Assembly (NCBI GenBank): GCA_900618425.1
Contig: UZAN01039806.1
Span: forward strand, 32,136-96,135
Length of the DNA stretch: 64,000 nucleotides
DNA from: Echinostoma caproni
Lineage: Eukaryota; Platyhelminthes; Trematoda; Plagiorchiida; Echinostomatidae
Reading direction: 5' to 3'
The notes beneath the pieces were generated by a model that saw nothing but the letters and a program-made list of their open reading frames with translations, searched no databases and was not told the origin of the DNA. Positions 47,520-57,969 of the stretch are shown piece after piece. Numbering within the stretch: the stretch's first letter is position 1; each line of letters starts with the position of its first letter. Position numbers and translations under genes: made by a program.

Positions 47520-48040
47520 CTGTTATATTTACTATTTCTTCCTTTGGACTTCTTTTATTCTTATTTTTTCCTTCTCTCCTGACGCAATTCATCATAAATG
47601 TGTTTCTTTTCTGCTTGTGAAATTACTGACATAAATCACACGTTTTGGTCATAAATGGAGAAATATTTTAACCCACCATCAACAGCTGTCAACATATTTT
47701 ATCTACTCATGAGTAGCACAATCTGAAATGCACTCATTCAGTTTCATCAGCAGCATTGGTGTTTATCCAGAGGAAGCAAATGTCCAATCCATATATTTAT
47801 TATGATTATTTTGATCGATGAATAGTGCAGAGTGATTGGTAATTATGAGTCTTTCATGTCCATTCGGGAAAAGAAACGAGTGCAATGAGTTAAATCAGAA
47901 TATCTTCCGGTTCAACAATGGTACAGGTTCGCTTTTTTCCTTTCTGAACGATATCGCAACATTACACGCAATTTTGTTCATCATACCAGACTATCACACT
48001 AATTTGAAAAATTTCAATTGTTTATCAATCCGAGGAAGAA
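47520..48040. other. Non-coding stretch
   Basis: No supported feature. A short frame at 47836-48054 lacks motifs. Confidence 0.4.
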
Positions 48041-48050
48041 GTTATCAAAA

Positions 48051-48109
48051 ATGAACCTGGTTTTGCTACTATGTTTTCTTATTGTCACGACGGAAGCGTT
48101 CAATGAAAA
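48051..48109 (+). CDS. Candidate signal-peptide first exon
   Basis: The ATG at 48051 sits in a good context (CAAAAATGA, A at -3). The frame reads MNLVLLLCFLIVTTEA then FNEK: a short N-region, a leucine-rich hydrophobic core and a TEA cleavage site, a textbook secretory signal peptide. A possible donor AAAA|GTATCC at 48110 would end the exon in phase 2; GTATCC is a weak match. If not spliced the frame continues to a stop at 48212 with a less convincing sequence. Trematode secreted genes, including micro-exon genes, often begin with such an exon. Downstream exons are not identified. Confidence 0.4.
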
Positions 48110-48815
48110 GTATCCTTTTCTTATTATCTTGTTCTCTTCGTGGCAACTACTTGTTGGAAAATTGAAAGGATCTGAAAACAAACCAAACTCGGATAATTGT
48201 CACTCGCAATAGTGGAGTAAGCCAACATGAGGGTCCAAAGTCGAAGAAATTCTGGATACTCATCTTATCGTAGCAAGCAATCGGAATGAAATATGAACAA
48301 ACTTATGCTGATCAGAGCCAGAGGTTATCAAGCTACTTGACCTCTCACATTTATCCCTTGTTTAGCCAAACTCGGCGGCGAGGGACAGAAGATGATCATA
48401 GTATGGAGAGAAAAGGAAGCGTGTGGCACGGAATCGTTTTTGAGATGTCAAGTCAACGAACACTTGACGAACTCAAGGGATGAATCATCTTCCAATTGGA
48501 GAATTGGTTCACGACATATGTATAAGTAACGCCAAAACCAAATTTGGCATAATTCCCAATGCAAGGGTTTTCATTTGACGAAAAATGTACGAGAGAGAAG
48601 GGTACGGTGCACCATAATCAACATCTATGGAAATAACTCTGTGCCCACGATAGAAGTAATTGATTAAAGCAATCCTAATTTTGGGAGTCGGGCCACACTC
48701 ACAAAGATGCTCAATAACCACCCTTCAACCGAAGGAAACGGAGGCGTTTGCTTAGTTAAGTAAAGTCATATTGAGAGCACGTGATCACTTGTCTTTGACA
48801 AATTAAACAGAGTTT
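48110..48815. other. Possible intron; no feature seen
   Basis: No clear acceptor-bounded exon was found in this stretch. Confidence 0.35.
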
Positions 48816-48820
48816 CCAGT

Positions 48821-49243
48821 ATGGGTGACACCTTCCGGTGTGGACAAAATGATATTATATGCAAACGGAAAGGGATCATGGAGTTTACAGAGAGGTACCA
48901 TGCGGTGCAGCAAGACAAATGGGTAGGCGACAGGACGGCTGTTGACAATTCTTTTCTTTGGATTAATTTCATTCGGGCAGATGTACAGCAAGTTGGGATC
49001 GTTCCGAATGACAAACATGTACAGAACAATACGGCAACTGATGTTCCAGGCATTCGGAGGCATGTTTTTCTAAAGAATTGCATGGACGGACCGGGATCAG
49101 AAAATTTGACAACCTCGAGATCCCTCAGAACCTCCGGTTTAATAAGGTTAGTTGCATCACGAGTTGGAAAAGATGGTGAGATGTATACAATATCTCACTC
49201 CTGTCTTATTACCCAAAACGGTCTCCGTGTACAATCTGTTTAG
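48821..49243 (+). CDS. Unrecognised 140-codon open frame
   Basis: Uninterrupted plus-strand frame starting MGDTFRCGQNDIICKRK and containing YHAVQQDKWVGDRTAVD and VPGIRRHVFLKNCMDGPG. The first two thirds have a protein-like composition and locally higher GC. Two antisense frames are also open over the same interval (48766-49083 and 48803-49063), so openness alone is weak evidence. No signal peptide, domain or splice site was recognised. It may be retroelement-derived. Confidence 0.3.
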   Translation: MGDTFRCGQNDIICKRKGIMEFTERYHAVQQDKWVGDRTAVDNSFLWINFIRADVQQVGIVPNDKHVQNNTATDVPGIRRHVFLKNCMDGPGSENLTTSRSLRTSGLIRLVASRVGKDGEMYTISHSCLITQNGLRVQSV

Positions 49244-49678
49244 GGATTTCACTTCAGCTCTAATCAGAACAAATAAATCGTATACACTTTTGGGCATACC
49301 ACTCAAGTTTGTTGCCTGTTTAGCACGACAGTGTCGCTCCAAGAGGACGAGGAAACCTCAGTTTTGTTATGAATAAGTCCAAAACAGTCAAAGCAGAAAT
49401 TACAACAATACTGAGAAAAGGGGCTTGCGTTGAACAAAAGCATAATTAATTTTACTGATTAAGAAATTAAACATCGAATGTGAGTGCCTACACCAACTTC
49501 GGTTGGCGGAGTTGGCCACTACACTAAATCTGTTACCAAAATTCACAATCCGGTCACTTGCGAAACATATCGAACCGTCACCAGCCTCACGGTTTGGATG
49601 TCACCAAATTCATTGAAGTGAAATGATTGCACAATCTGGTCCCCGTCGACGCTCACCCCGAGTGGGCCAGTATTAATT

Positions 49679-49696
49679 GATAAAATATAATAAATA
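49679..49696. repeat. Left target-site duplication of PLE copy 5
   Basis: GATAAAATATAATAAATA here matches GATAAAATATAATGAATA at 50353-50370 in 17 of 18 positions and brackets the PLE fragment. Confidence 0.65.
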
Positions 49697-50352
49697 ATAA
49701 TAAAATTTGAGGGCGATCACCTTCTGAACCATGTTCGTCAAAAGTTAAAGTCGGCTCTCAGCCGCACACTCCCTGCTGCTCAACTCCGACTTTTCACTTC
49801 TACTGGTGGAATCGATTTGGACAAACATGTGCATGTTTGGCAGTCCGGTTCTATCTCACACAGTGTATACCAGTTCACCTGCAGTTGCGGTGACGCATAC
49901 ATAGGCAGAACCAACCGTCAATTATCACAGCGGATGGCCGAACACATTCCAAAGTGGTTAGTGAAGTCAATGACGCAACCTATGTCTAGTAATCAGATGG
50001 TCACACGTAACCCGGGGTCATCAATTGCAAAACACCTCATGACAACCAAACACATAGTTGATCCCGCTTCCTCCTTCAAGCCGTTGTTACGTAACCACAA
50101 TCCTAAACTGTTGGCAATAAGTGAGGACTTACTGACCCGATTAAGTAACCCTGTTCTGTGTGCCCAAAAATCAATTCACTTGTCGTGGAGTTGACCTACA
50201 TTCTAATAGCCCCTGTATAACTGTACATGTCCGTTCTCTATGATTTACAATTTCAATGTGCTATAAATGTGCTTGTTTGTTTTACGTCAACGATTGAGAA
50301 GATTAAACGAAATGGTAACATCTCGCGACATGTCTTCTTTCGGTCTTGATAC
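49697..50352 (+). mobile_element. PLE relic 5: intact GIY-YIG domain, 5'-truncated
   Basis: From about 49706 to the stop at 50194 the plus strand has an uninterrupted frame of 162 codons that begins inside the PLE protein. The linker is GDHLLNHVRQKLKSAL, PAAQLRLFTS. The GIY-YIG nuclease follows: SVYQFTCSCG, DAYIGRTNRQLSQRMAEH, then SSIAKHLMTTKH, ISEDLLTRLSNPVLCAQ. The GIY/YIG pair, the Arg of GRT and the Cys-x-Cys are all present, so it is the best-kept endonuclease in the window. The RT is missing. The 3' end (50265-50330) resembles 13300-13365. Truncation at 5' plus flanking direct repeats is the outcome expected of target-primed reverse transcription. Confidence 0.85.
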
Positions 50353-50370
50353 GATAAAATATAATGAATA
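50353..50370. repeat. Right target-site duplication of PLE copy 5
   Basis: Partner of 49679-49696, one mismatch. Confidence 0.65.
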
Positions 50371-50374
50371 GTTT

Positions 50375-51280
50375 TTCCGCTGATGGAACGTTGCCATAGC
50401 GTAACCCATCAGTAAGGAGAAGTAATTACTATGATAACCTAGACTATTATTTCTTCACGTTTGTAGTGATTCCTTGCGGAATGAGCAACTGTTAAAATTC
50501 GGACTTCAGACGCTAAAACAAGGAGAGATTTCAAAAGAGAAAAATTGTAGGATAGTATATGGTTTATAGAATTTGCTTCCACTCAGCTGACATATCAAAG
50601 TTAGTTCCCAGACTCCAAACACTGTCTTCTGCTCTAAGTGATACTATCGAACGTCTTCTGGTTATTCAACTGTGAACTTTAAATACCTACTCCCTTACGG
50701 ACAAGCATGCAAGACGGAATAGAAATCTCGTAGTTGACCACTAAGTGATGTCCAAATAATAATTGAGGGTTATTTAATGGAAATTACAAAGGTTTAATTT
50801 ATTTGTCGCATCATTATAAAGTCAGATTTGTCATCATTAGATGATAAATAACTCACTTTCACTGCGGTCACACTGTCATATGATACTTAAGCAACCGGTA
50901 GCAGAGTTCACCTGTCACGGAGAAGCAAACTTGACAAGATATATTCATATTTTATTTGGGTAAGTAAAAGTCTCTTTGGATCTGAAGTAATCCCTAAAAA
51001 TCCTACGAGACAGCCATTGAAGCTGTCCTCAATCGAAGAAAGTAACTCTAAATGAGAGAGGAGAAGTTGAACACCCGTCCACGATTAAAATTACATATAC
51101 ATCTTTCTCATGCGATAAAATGGACTGATGATACTGTTAAATTGAACATATGTATTAATTATTGTTCCATATCTGCGGTAAGTACGGGATTTGTGCATTT
51201 GTTGGGTCGCTTTTGACTGAGAAAATAAAACGCTTGTGCTAAAATTGTCTTTTTACTTTCTTTCGAATGTGGACTGTGGT
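50375..51280. other. Non-coding stretch
   Basis: Two strong donor-like words occur (GG|GTAAGTAAAA near 50947; GCG|GTAAGT near 51177) but neither closes a convincing open exon with an acceptor. No other feature. Confidence 0.4.
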
Positions 51281-51595
51281 CCACATTCATAATCAGAACA
51301 TAGTTCGTAGGCAAAAATGTGTTTTCGGTGAGTTCCTTATTAAGCCAAGTACAATCACATTTATGTGAGAAAATAGCAGTATTGCGGTGTTGCGTTGGGG
51401 TCAAACAGTCGAGGTCAAATAATTATAGCACAAGGGTGGGGTATGGACACATTAGTCACTAGTTCTCATGTTCAGATAAGAACGGGTTACGTAAGCGTTT
51501 CTAACTGATTTGGGTAATCGTAACGCTCATGCGTGATGTTGTCCGCTTTGGGCCTGGGAAGTTTAATTGCCTGAGCAAGTGTTTTCTGTGCAAAC

Positions 51596-51608
51596 AATTC
51601 TGGTTTCA
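51596..51608. repeat. 13-bp target duplication, left copy
   Basis: AATTCTGGTTTCA, identical to 51791-51803. In the related relic at 16.41 kb the sequence occurs once only (decayed), which marks the uninserted state. Confidence 0.85.
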
Positions 51609-51790
51609 CTGAAAATTCCCATTGTGACATCAACAGAACAACACGAGTAGCGAACAAGCTCGTTTTCGATAACTTCAATCAACACATTTTCGTTCTGACA
51701 TTATTTGTTGCACGTTTATTCACTAAATGTATATAACTGTATTAGCCAGAGGATGAAGTTATCGAAAACGAGCTTGTTCGCTACTCGTGT
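51609..51790. mobile_element. 182-bp insertion with perfect inverted repeat
   Basis: This segment interrupts the C-terminus of the PLE between duplicated copies of AATTCTGGTTTCA. Inside it, 51641-51677 and 51754-51790 are identical 37-nt inverted repeats separated by 76 nt. The arms contain GCGAACAAGCTCGTTTTCG, a word also seen at 43.44 and (inverted) 47.47 kb. The spacer has TTTATTCACTAAATGTATA, similar to the tails of PLEs and the second SINE family. One arm abuts the right duplication exactly; the other lies 32 bp inside the left edge. The identity of the arms implies a recent event or gene conversion. A twin-primed PLE-tail insertion or a small foldback element are the main readings. Confidence 0.75.
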
Positions 51791-51803
51791 AATTCTGGTT
51801 TCA
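51791..51803. repeat. 13-bp target duplication, right copy
   Basis: AATTCTGGTTTCA, partner of 51596-51608. Confidence 0.85.
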
Positions 51804-54117
51804 ACAAGCGGATGATAATTGCCTCAGGTGTTGCCTGCGTTTTAATTCCAACAGCCTTGGATTTGTGTTGTGGGACTCGATAAATGATGGTGAAAGCCGA
51901 ATCAGTATCCACCCAATGTCCAGTTTCGACCAAGTGTGCAACAATGGAACTGGAGTTAACTCCGATGCCTCCGCGTCTAAGCCAAGTGGGTTGGTGTTCC
52001 TTGATGCGCTTAGATAGCTGCCCTGCCGTACGACCTACACAAGTGGCATCACAGGTGCACTTGAATTAGTAGATGAGCATTGACGAGGTCGATAGAGGCA
52101 ACTTCGGATGACGGTAATGTCGAGAAAATGCATCTAAGGTTGGCAGCGTTGAACGTTGTTTTGCCTGCGGCACTGAGGACTCTACTAACCCTTTCAGCTA
52201 CTGGATCTCCTTTGAACGGAAGTTTGATGATCAAAGTCTTTTTCTCAGTCCTATCTACAAGCACCTGTTTTGTTCTTTCAAACCAGTTACGATTGATGAA
52301 CGTTTCCGGGTAACCATTTTCTGACAAGATCTATCGGACAACTGCTGATTCTGTTTCTAAAGTGTCTTCTGAGTAGATGAATCTTACTCTGAATAGAACA
52401 CAGCGCACTTAGTTACGCTTGCAAGAGAGCGGTACAAAACTACGGAGGTCTGTGTACTGTCCGTTCCATGTGGCTTTTCGATGCACCTTCCTCTGAATGG
52501 AGCCATCCAAAAGTCTCTTTAAATTAATGGTAATTCGTTATATTCTTCCTTATCAACTGTAAGGCGTATCCATGAGTATGCCACTTGGAAGTTCAACAAC
52601 ATATCGTTGAGGTTCAAACTGTCATCGGAAATACAAATATATCATCCATATATTTGTATTAGTGATCAAAATTATTGATGACTGTGTACAGAGAACCAGA
52701 TTCTAATTTTGCCACAAAATATATCCGCTAGGACTGGCCATAAGGGAGATGCCATGTCAACTCCATCATTTTGGTGATCATGGGTTTTACCAAACAAGAA
52801 TTGCACTTTGAACGTGCACCTAAGTATCAACTCTTTGAGACCGTCAACTGGTATGCACATGGGTGTGTTCTCGCACGGAATGTATTGGTAGATGAAGTTT
52901 ACTGTCTCGAGAGATACATTGGTAAACAGGGACACAATATCAAGAGAGAATATTTGTTTTCCTGCTAAGTTCAAATCTTTTATAGCATCTACAAGCACGA
53001 AGGTGGCTCGTATTGTGCTTGGCAAGTTTTTATGTACTGTTTCGAGAACCCCTACCAGCCATCGAGCGGCAGCGTGATTGGTTGAGTTTGTCATGGGCAG
53101 TATTGGACGAAGAGGTAAGTGCAGGTTTGTGGAATTTTGGTAAGCCGCATGATCGATCTATGTTGGAACATAAGAGTTTAAGTCTTTCAAAAAGGTTTGC
53201 TGATATATTTCCTTAGTCTCTCAGCCTCTTCAGCGTTCCTGTGATTTCCCTTTCGTTTTTTCAATTTGGTCAAACGCAGTATATTTCGACTGAATTTTGA
53301 TTCATCCTGCAGTGAGGTAACCATTTTAGAAATATATACTTCACGATCCATCACAACGTTTCCAGTTCCTTTATTAGGTCTACTCAGGAGAATTCGCCGG
53401 TCTCATTGTAGTTCTTTAATTACATCAAGATGCTTATGTGTAAGAGTTTGGTAACGCCAAAATTAACAGTAAGCTGTGACTAACGATGATTTGAATCGTT
53501 CTAAATCTTCAACCGATTTAGGTGTAAGATCAGTCGTTAGCCCAAACAGGACTTCAAATGGTAATTCCAATTCCGTTTGATTAACTTTGCGACCAGGACA
53601 ACAAAATTTGGAACCGAGAGACAATGATGCGATGACAACGCAGCTTATTTCAGCACTGGAAAAATTGTGAACGTACCGCTCTGGTGTGTTTGAAAATTGG
53701 GCTTGAGGTGTGAGGAGACTCAGTGTTGGATTCGAGGACAACATTTTCTTCCCGTAGCAGCAATCGGTTATCACTTTAACTTAATTCATGAACCTGGGTT
53801 TATCTCTGTCACTCAAGTAATCCACAGGTGATTTCTGGTGAGAAACAGATCTTCCGAGCGTGGAAATCACAGGTCTAATAGTATACAGTTGGTTGAGAAC
53901 ATGGTGTCTTGGAGTTTGACTGTTAGGGTAAATCTGGTATCGACGTTAAATGTTTTCAATACCCCGTGGGGTATTTAGAATGGTTTACACAATTTGTAAT
54001 GAAATCAGATACACAGTTGGCCCCACATATCCTGGTGGGATACTTGAGGAACTGAAGTTTTCGTTTAACACCGTGGGCAGATAGGATAATTTCAAATCAC
54101 AAAATAAGCCCATACTC

Positions 54118-54290
54118 ATAATCAGGACACAGGTCGTAGGCCCACATATGCTTTTGCTATAGTTATTTGACGTCGATTGTTTGACCCCAACACAAAACCT
54201 TCCCGTTATTTTCTCACATCAATGTGATTGTACGTGGCTTGATATGGAACTCACTGAAAACATATGTTCGTCTCCGACCTGTGTTCCTTT
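54118..54290 (+). repeat. PLE tail in inverted orientation
   Basis: 54158-54290 is clearly similar to the reverse complement of the tail of the minus-strand PLE (51288-51425); shared words include TTTGACCCCAAC, TATTTTCTCACAT and GGAACTCAC. In addition 54123-54150 matches the other orientation of the tail's outer end and forms a near-inverted repeat with 54261-54288. It lies about 340 bp beyond the PLE's N-terminal end, so the element appears flanked by inverted copies of its tail. Confidence 0.65.
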
Positions 54291-54372
54291 TTCATTTATT
54301 AAATATACAAATGTACAGTCAACATTCAGGAAGGGGACCCGCGGCCATATAAAGGCTGCATGGCAAATACTG
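54291..54372. mobile_element. Second SINE family, tail fragment
   Basis: TCATTTATTAAATATAC, TGTACAGTCAACATTCAGG and GACCCGCGGCCAT match 34.68-34.74 kb. Only the tail part is present, joined directly to the inverted PLE tail. Confidence 0.55.
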
Positions 54373-54374
54373 CG

Positions 54375-57050
54375 TTTGTCTACGCAAATTCCTGGGGATT
54401 GTTACTTGTTCCAGGAACTGTTCATCGGATCATGGTGGCCATGGGGCTTACCCTTTCTAATATTTTCACTTAGTATGCATTTAAATATTAGTTAATTAAA
54501 ATCTTCCATTCGTTTGCAAATACTACTTTCTCTGATATGAAGAAACAAAGTACCATGAGAAATCAATAAAATCATATGGGATAACTTGAAAAAGGTCATA
54601 TGACGTCCATATTCAGTTTTGGTAAATCAAGCATGTCATTGATGATTCGACTAACTGAAGCATTTATCATGCATCATTCAAGATGAACTGCTAAGAATTT
54701 TAGGTGATACCGATTTTTTATGGTACATCACCTCACGCCTGGCGTTGTCGACCGCAGATAGAAGGCAGTTTAACACGCCAAATGCATCTAATTTGGGATT
54801 GACTCATATATGATGAAACTAATTTATCATCGTCGCACAAAAGTAAAACGGAATGTATCGTTTAATTAACAAATAGGTTACGGTTACACCTAATTCTAGG
54901 GGTTCTGAGAAAATGCTTTTGCTCGTGTGCATCACAAGCTTTTACGGAGCAATTATACGTTTTGCTTTCAAGCACATTATGTGTAATGAAGCGATAAACC
55001 TCATAGTCACGAAAACTGTTGCCTAGCAACCGGCAACCTGAATACTGAAACTTGGAATGGAGAAAAAATTCAGGCTGAAATAGAATAAATCTGACAGTAA
55101 GGTGAACAACAAACAAAATGACTACTAGCAAGGTTGAATGGCGAACCTAGAATTCAATTCAGAAACTGAATCTCAACAGTGAAGACAAATTTCATCAACT
55201 GACATTAATCAAACATTAATCATCTCCAGGTGTGCATGTTTTTTCAATCAAATCAACCTTATCGTTATCTTTGCAGAAAAGAATCAACTATCAAACATTT
55301 CGAATTATTCGTGCGATCAAAATGCGAGGAAGATGTTTTTGAATTCATGTCGTTGGTTACAATTGTTCTTAATCCATAACCTTTATCATTCGAAGATGAT
55401 GTGGGTTTCACATTGGGTTTATAACCCTTTTCGGGTTTTGAAGGAGGCCATAAAATGCCTCTTTCTGTTGGCTTACGTATTGCTGACGTCATCTAAATCC
55501 CATCTGTTATCACTTAGTAATTAGTTTTCTGGCATTGATCACACAACTAATTGGTCAATGTATGGAGAATTCAAATAGTTAAGTTGGTGAAGTTGGGAGT
55601 AGCACGAGTTCATATTTTGGGACTATCATTGTCCATTATTTTGCTGTCAACTAGTTCAATCGCTAGGCTAGTAACATGGAAATTTAAATAAAATCGAAAT
55701 TAAGTGATCTAAATCGAGAAAGAGTGATAAATGTGATGACAGTTTTGTGAAGGACCACGGTCATCTAAGTAAAACTTTTGTACAACAGCAATGGAGTTAC
55801 AAAATTCTCCTAGTAGCTTTTTAAGGATAATGAGAGTGATGTGACCTTCAATCAAAATACCACGACTGAAGTTATAAAATCCTGTTTCCCCGAACAGGAA
55901 TGTAGCAGATAAAACAAGATGGTATCAAGATAATAACAAAATATCATACAGAATTGGAAATAACAGACTTTCAATTGAAAAAATGCCTGACTTTACAAAT
56001 CTGAAAAAACAGATGACGCAAATCGCCCAATAAGCCACTTTGGTGGATGGAACCTCGAAGGTCACAGACCAGTGACTAACTGAAATATTTGGTCCAAGTT
56101 GGACTGTGTGGAGCAGTGACATGAAACGTGATACTGTAGGTCGGAAATACAAAATGTGACAGAGGAAAGATCAGTTCGAAAATTTCGGAAGGTTAGGATG
56201 TAAACCACAGGTTTCTGATAGTTCTGAGAGAATTAAACGAGTATTGAACAGGATTGGAATAAAAGCGAGTGAGATAAAACGAATCTCATCATGTTCAGAG
56301 CAAATGATATCACCGGAAAATCTTGGAAGAATTGGAAAACTACTTCAATATGACTAGGTGTGAATTCCGATGCAACTTAGTGTTAGGCACGCAACTATGT
56401 TTGTGTATAGGGTGTATGCGGTTTGTGTATAGGTAAAATGAAAAACTGTCTGATCACTTGCTGGTGGTCAACTTGGTATTATACTTGCTTTTGAATGTGT
56501 GTTGATCTCCTAATACTATCGTCCTACTCGAATCCAGTTTACTCTGTTTCCATTTGTACCATTCCCTAATTCACCCTTAAATCTTCCTTCTTTCGATCCG
56601 TCTTATTGTGTCACATGTTTGAGCCGACCAACAAGTTTATTGATCAAATTGATTTTTCCCACGCACTCCCCGTATTTTTGCCATTAACCCGTGTCCCCTC
56701 CGTTGTTTGGTTGACTAAGCCTTCCCATCATCGATCGATATATGACACTTTTGCTCACATTCGAATTTACCCATCCAACTTACAGAGGCACATGGCATCC
56801 ACCAATTAGCATGTAAGCTGACTGCCCCGCCAAGTTTCCCTTAGAATTCGCCGGAGTCCACCGAATGAACATGTAATACATCTAGGACCGAGGCTACTGA
56901 ACTTTTCACAATCGCCATACAAACTTCAAATCTTCCAAACATCAGTTTGCACTTTTTTCCTCGTCTATTTGTACCCCGACGCGAACTTTTGACCACTTTC
57001 GTGATTCACACACCAACGTGACCGGTTGGTTGTACGCATGACCGGATTGA
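54375..57050. other. Non-coding stretch
   Basis: No supported gene. A 75-codon minus-strand frame (55492-55265) is rich in Lys, Ser and Pro but lacks splice sites. A 13-bp direct repeat (GTTTGTGTATAGG) occurs at about 56398-56430. Confidence 0.4.
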
Positions 57051-57051
57051 T

Positions 57052-57053
<2 letters not shown>

Positions 57054-57103
<50 letters not shown>
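57054..57103. repeat. AC microsatellite
   Basis: About 25 AC units with one interruption (CAAAC). Confidence 0.95.
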
Positions 57104-57474
57104 CACACCAGAGCCCAGTCATTATCACAAGTGCCATTGGTCGCCTCTTCTGTTCCATTGGATTGGTTCATTGTCGGCCATCGGACCCTTGTACTCATAT
57201 TGTAACGAGAAGGCGAGCTGGCTAGGGAAACGTCTATTGATCCAATTCAAAAACAAACAGTGTCTGCGTTTGATACAGTCAATTCTCAACCGCGCGGTGG
57301 GATGATTCATGCCTCTTTCTGTGGGTCATTCGTTGTTGGTCTTGGTCCGCACTTGGCACGTACGTTGCCTCTTCTTCCGCGTGCCATTCCGACTGGTTTG
57401 ACCCGAGCGCAGCGCGAGATGCGTTGATCGATGCGTTGATCTCTCCCTATTCATTCTGACCGTTGATCTCAATC

Positions 57475-57765
57475 GATCTGCACATGTGTGCAGTCGAGTT
57501 GAACGCCTTGACACAGGAAAACGCTGTCGTTCCCTTGGTACACTATTTTAATGTAATCTCCAATTTCGTATTTAAGAGGCACTATCTTTCGATTGTGCCT
57601 TGACAGTGCAAGCTCGCACTCACCGAATTGCCGCACTATTTGAGGTTTGTAACTTTTATTCGTAATCATGTTTGTCTTAATAGTATCGTATTTCAAGACA
57701 ATCTCGCCTTCTGTTGATCTACGCTTCACTCGATCTTCTGGTTCGATTATCTTGGTTGATCTACA
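57475..57765 (-). pseudogene. Unrecognised open frame near microsatellite
   Basis: Minus-strand frame open for almost 100 codons, reading STKIIEPEDRVKRRS, then EIVLKYDTIKTNMIT, FGECELALSRHNRKIV and KYEIGDYIKIVYQG. The charged, well-mixed composition looks coding. The GECELALSRHNRK part resembles the beta-strand that follows the active site in retroelement aspartic proteases. However, no DTG/DSG triad is visible, so the family is not assigned. It ends at a stop at 57469-57471. It may be a retroelement fragment. Confidence 0.3.
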
Positions 57766-57784
57766 TTAACAGAATCAGTCGTTC

Positions 57785-57965
57785 AGATTCAACACTTGCT
57801 TCCTACCTCTGAGTCCCTGGTTTCGACCCTCACTTGGGTAAATGGGTTCCAAATGTTGATGAGATCCAACCAGTTCGAAACAGCTGCTCAGTGTTCCCTA
57901 GGTTTTCAGTTCACTACTCATTTGTTCTGTACACGTTGAAGTTCATTACATGATCAAGTCAAATA
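57785..57965 (+). mobile_element. Hammerhead SINE, copy D
   Basis: B box GGTTTCGACCC (57819-57829). The hammerhead-like segment at 57851-57895 comprises TTGATGA, stem II region GATCC-loop-GTTC, intact GAAA, then CAGCTGCTC and CAGTG. Family tail TTTTCAGTTCACTAC, CATTTGTTCTGTACACG follows. The second core strand is perfect here while the first has one change (C3 to T). Stem I pairing is poor. The copy is diverged in its 3' tail relative to copies B and C. Confidence 0.6.
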
Positions 57966-57969
57966 TGCC

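Larger units (their letters stand above)
51288..53790 (-). mobile_element. Most complete Penelope-like element
   Basis: Read from 53774 down. N-terminus: VHNFSSAEISC, SLGSKFCCPGRK (53774-53463). RT finger region: LLSRPNKGTGNVVM, YISKM (about 53400-53300), GLPKFHKP (about 53150), NHAAARWLVG. Motif A is FSLDIVSLFTNV, motif B is QNDGVDMASPLWPVLADIF (53094-52672), and motif C is YKYMDDIFVF (about 52640). HRKATWNGQYTDLRSF and CKRN follow, then ENGYPETFI and LPFKGDPVAERVSRVL (52327-52049). The GIY-YIG domain is TCDATCVGRTAGQLSKR, KEHQPTWL, SSSIVAHLVETGHW, AFTIIYRV (about 52060-51830), and the C-terminus is LFAQKTLAQAIKLPRP (51600-51540). The 3' tail runs to about 51288. Numerous stops and frameshifts, and an insertion at 51609-51790, show it is inactive. 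Confidence 0.9.

Noticed and set aside
50930..51185. Two GTAAGT words as exon ends
   Set aside because: No acceptor with an open frame could be paired to either; GTAAGT occurs by chance in DNA of this composition.
57475..57765. Retroviral-type aspartic protease
   Set aside because: Only one strand-like similarity; the catalytic DTG/DSG motif and flap are missing, so it is listed as unrecognised.
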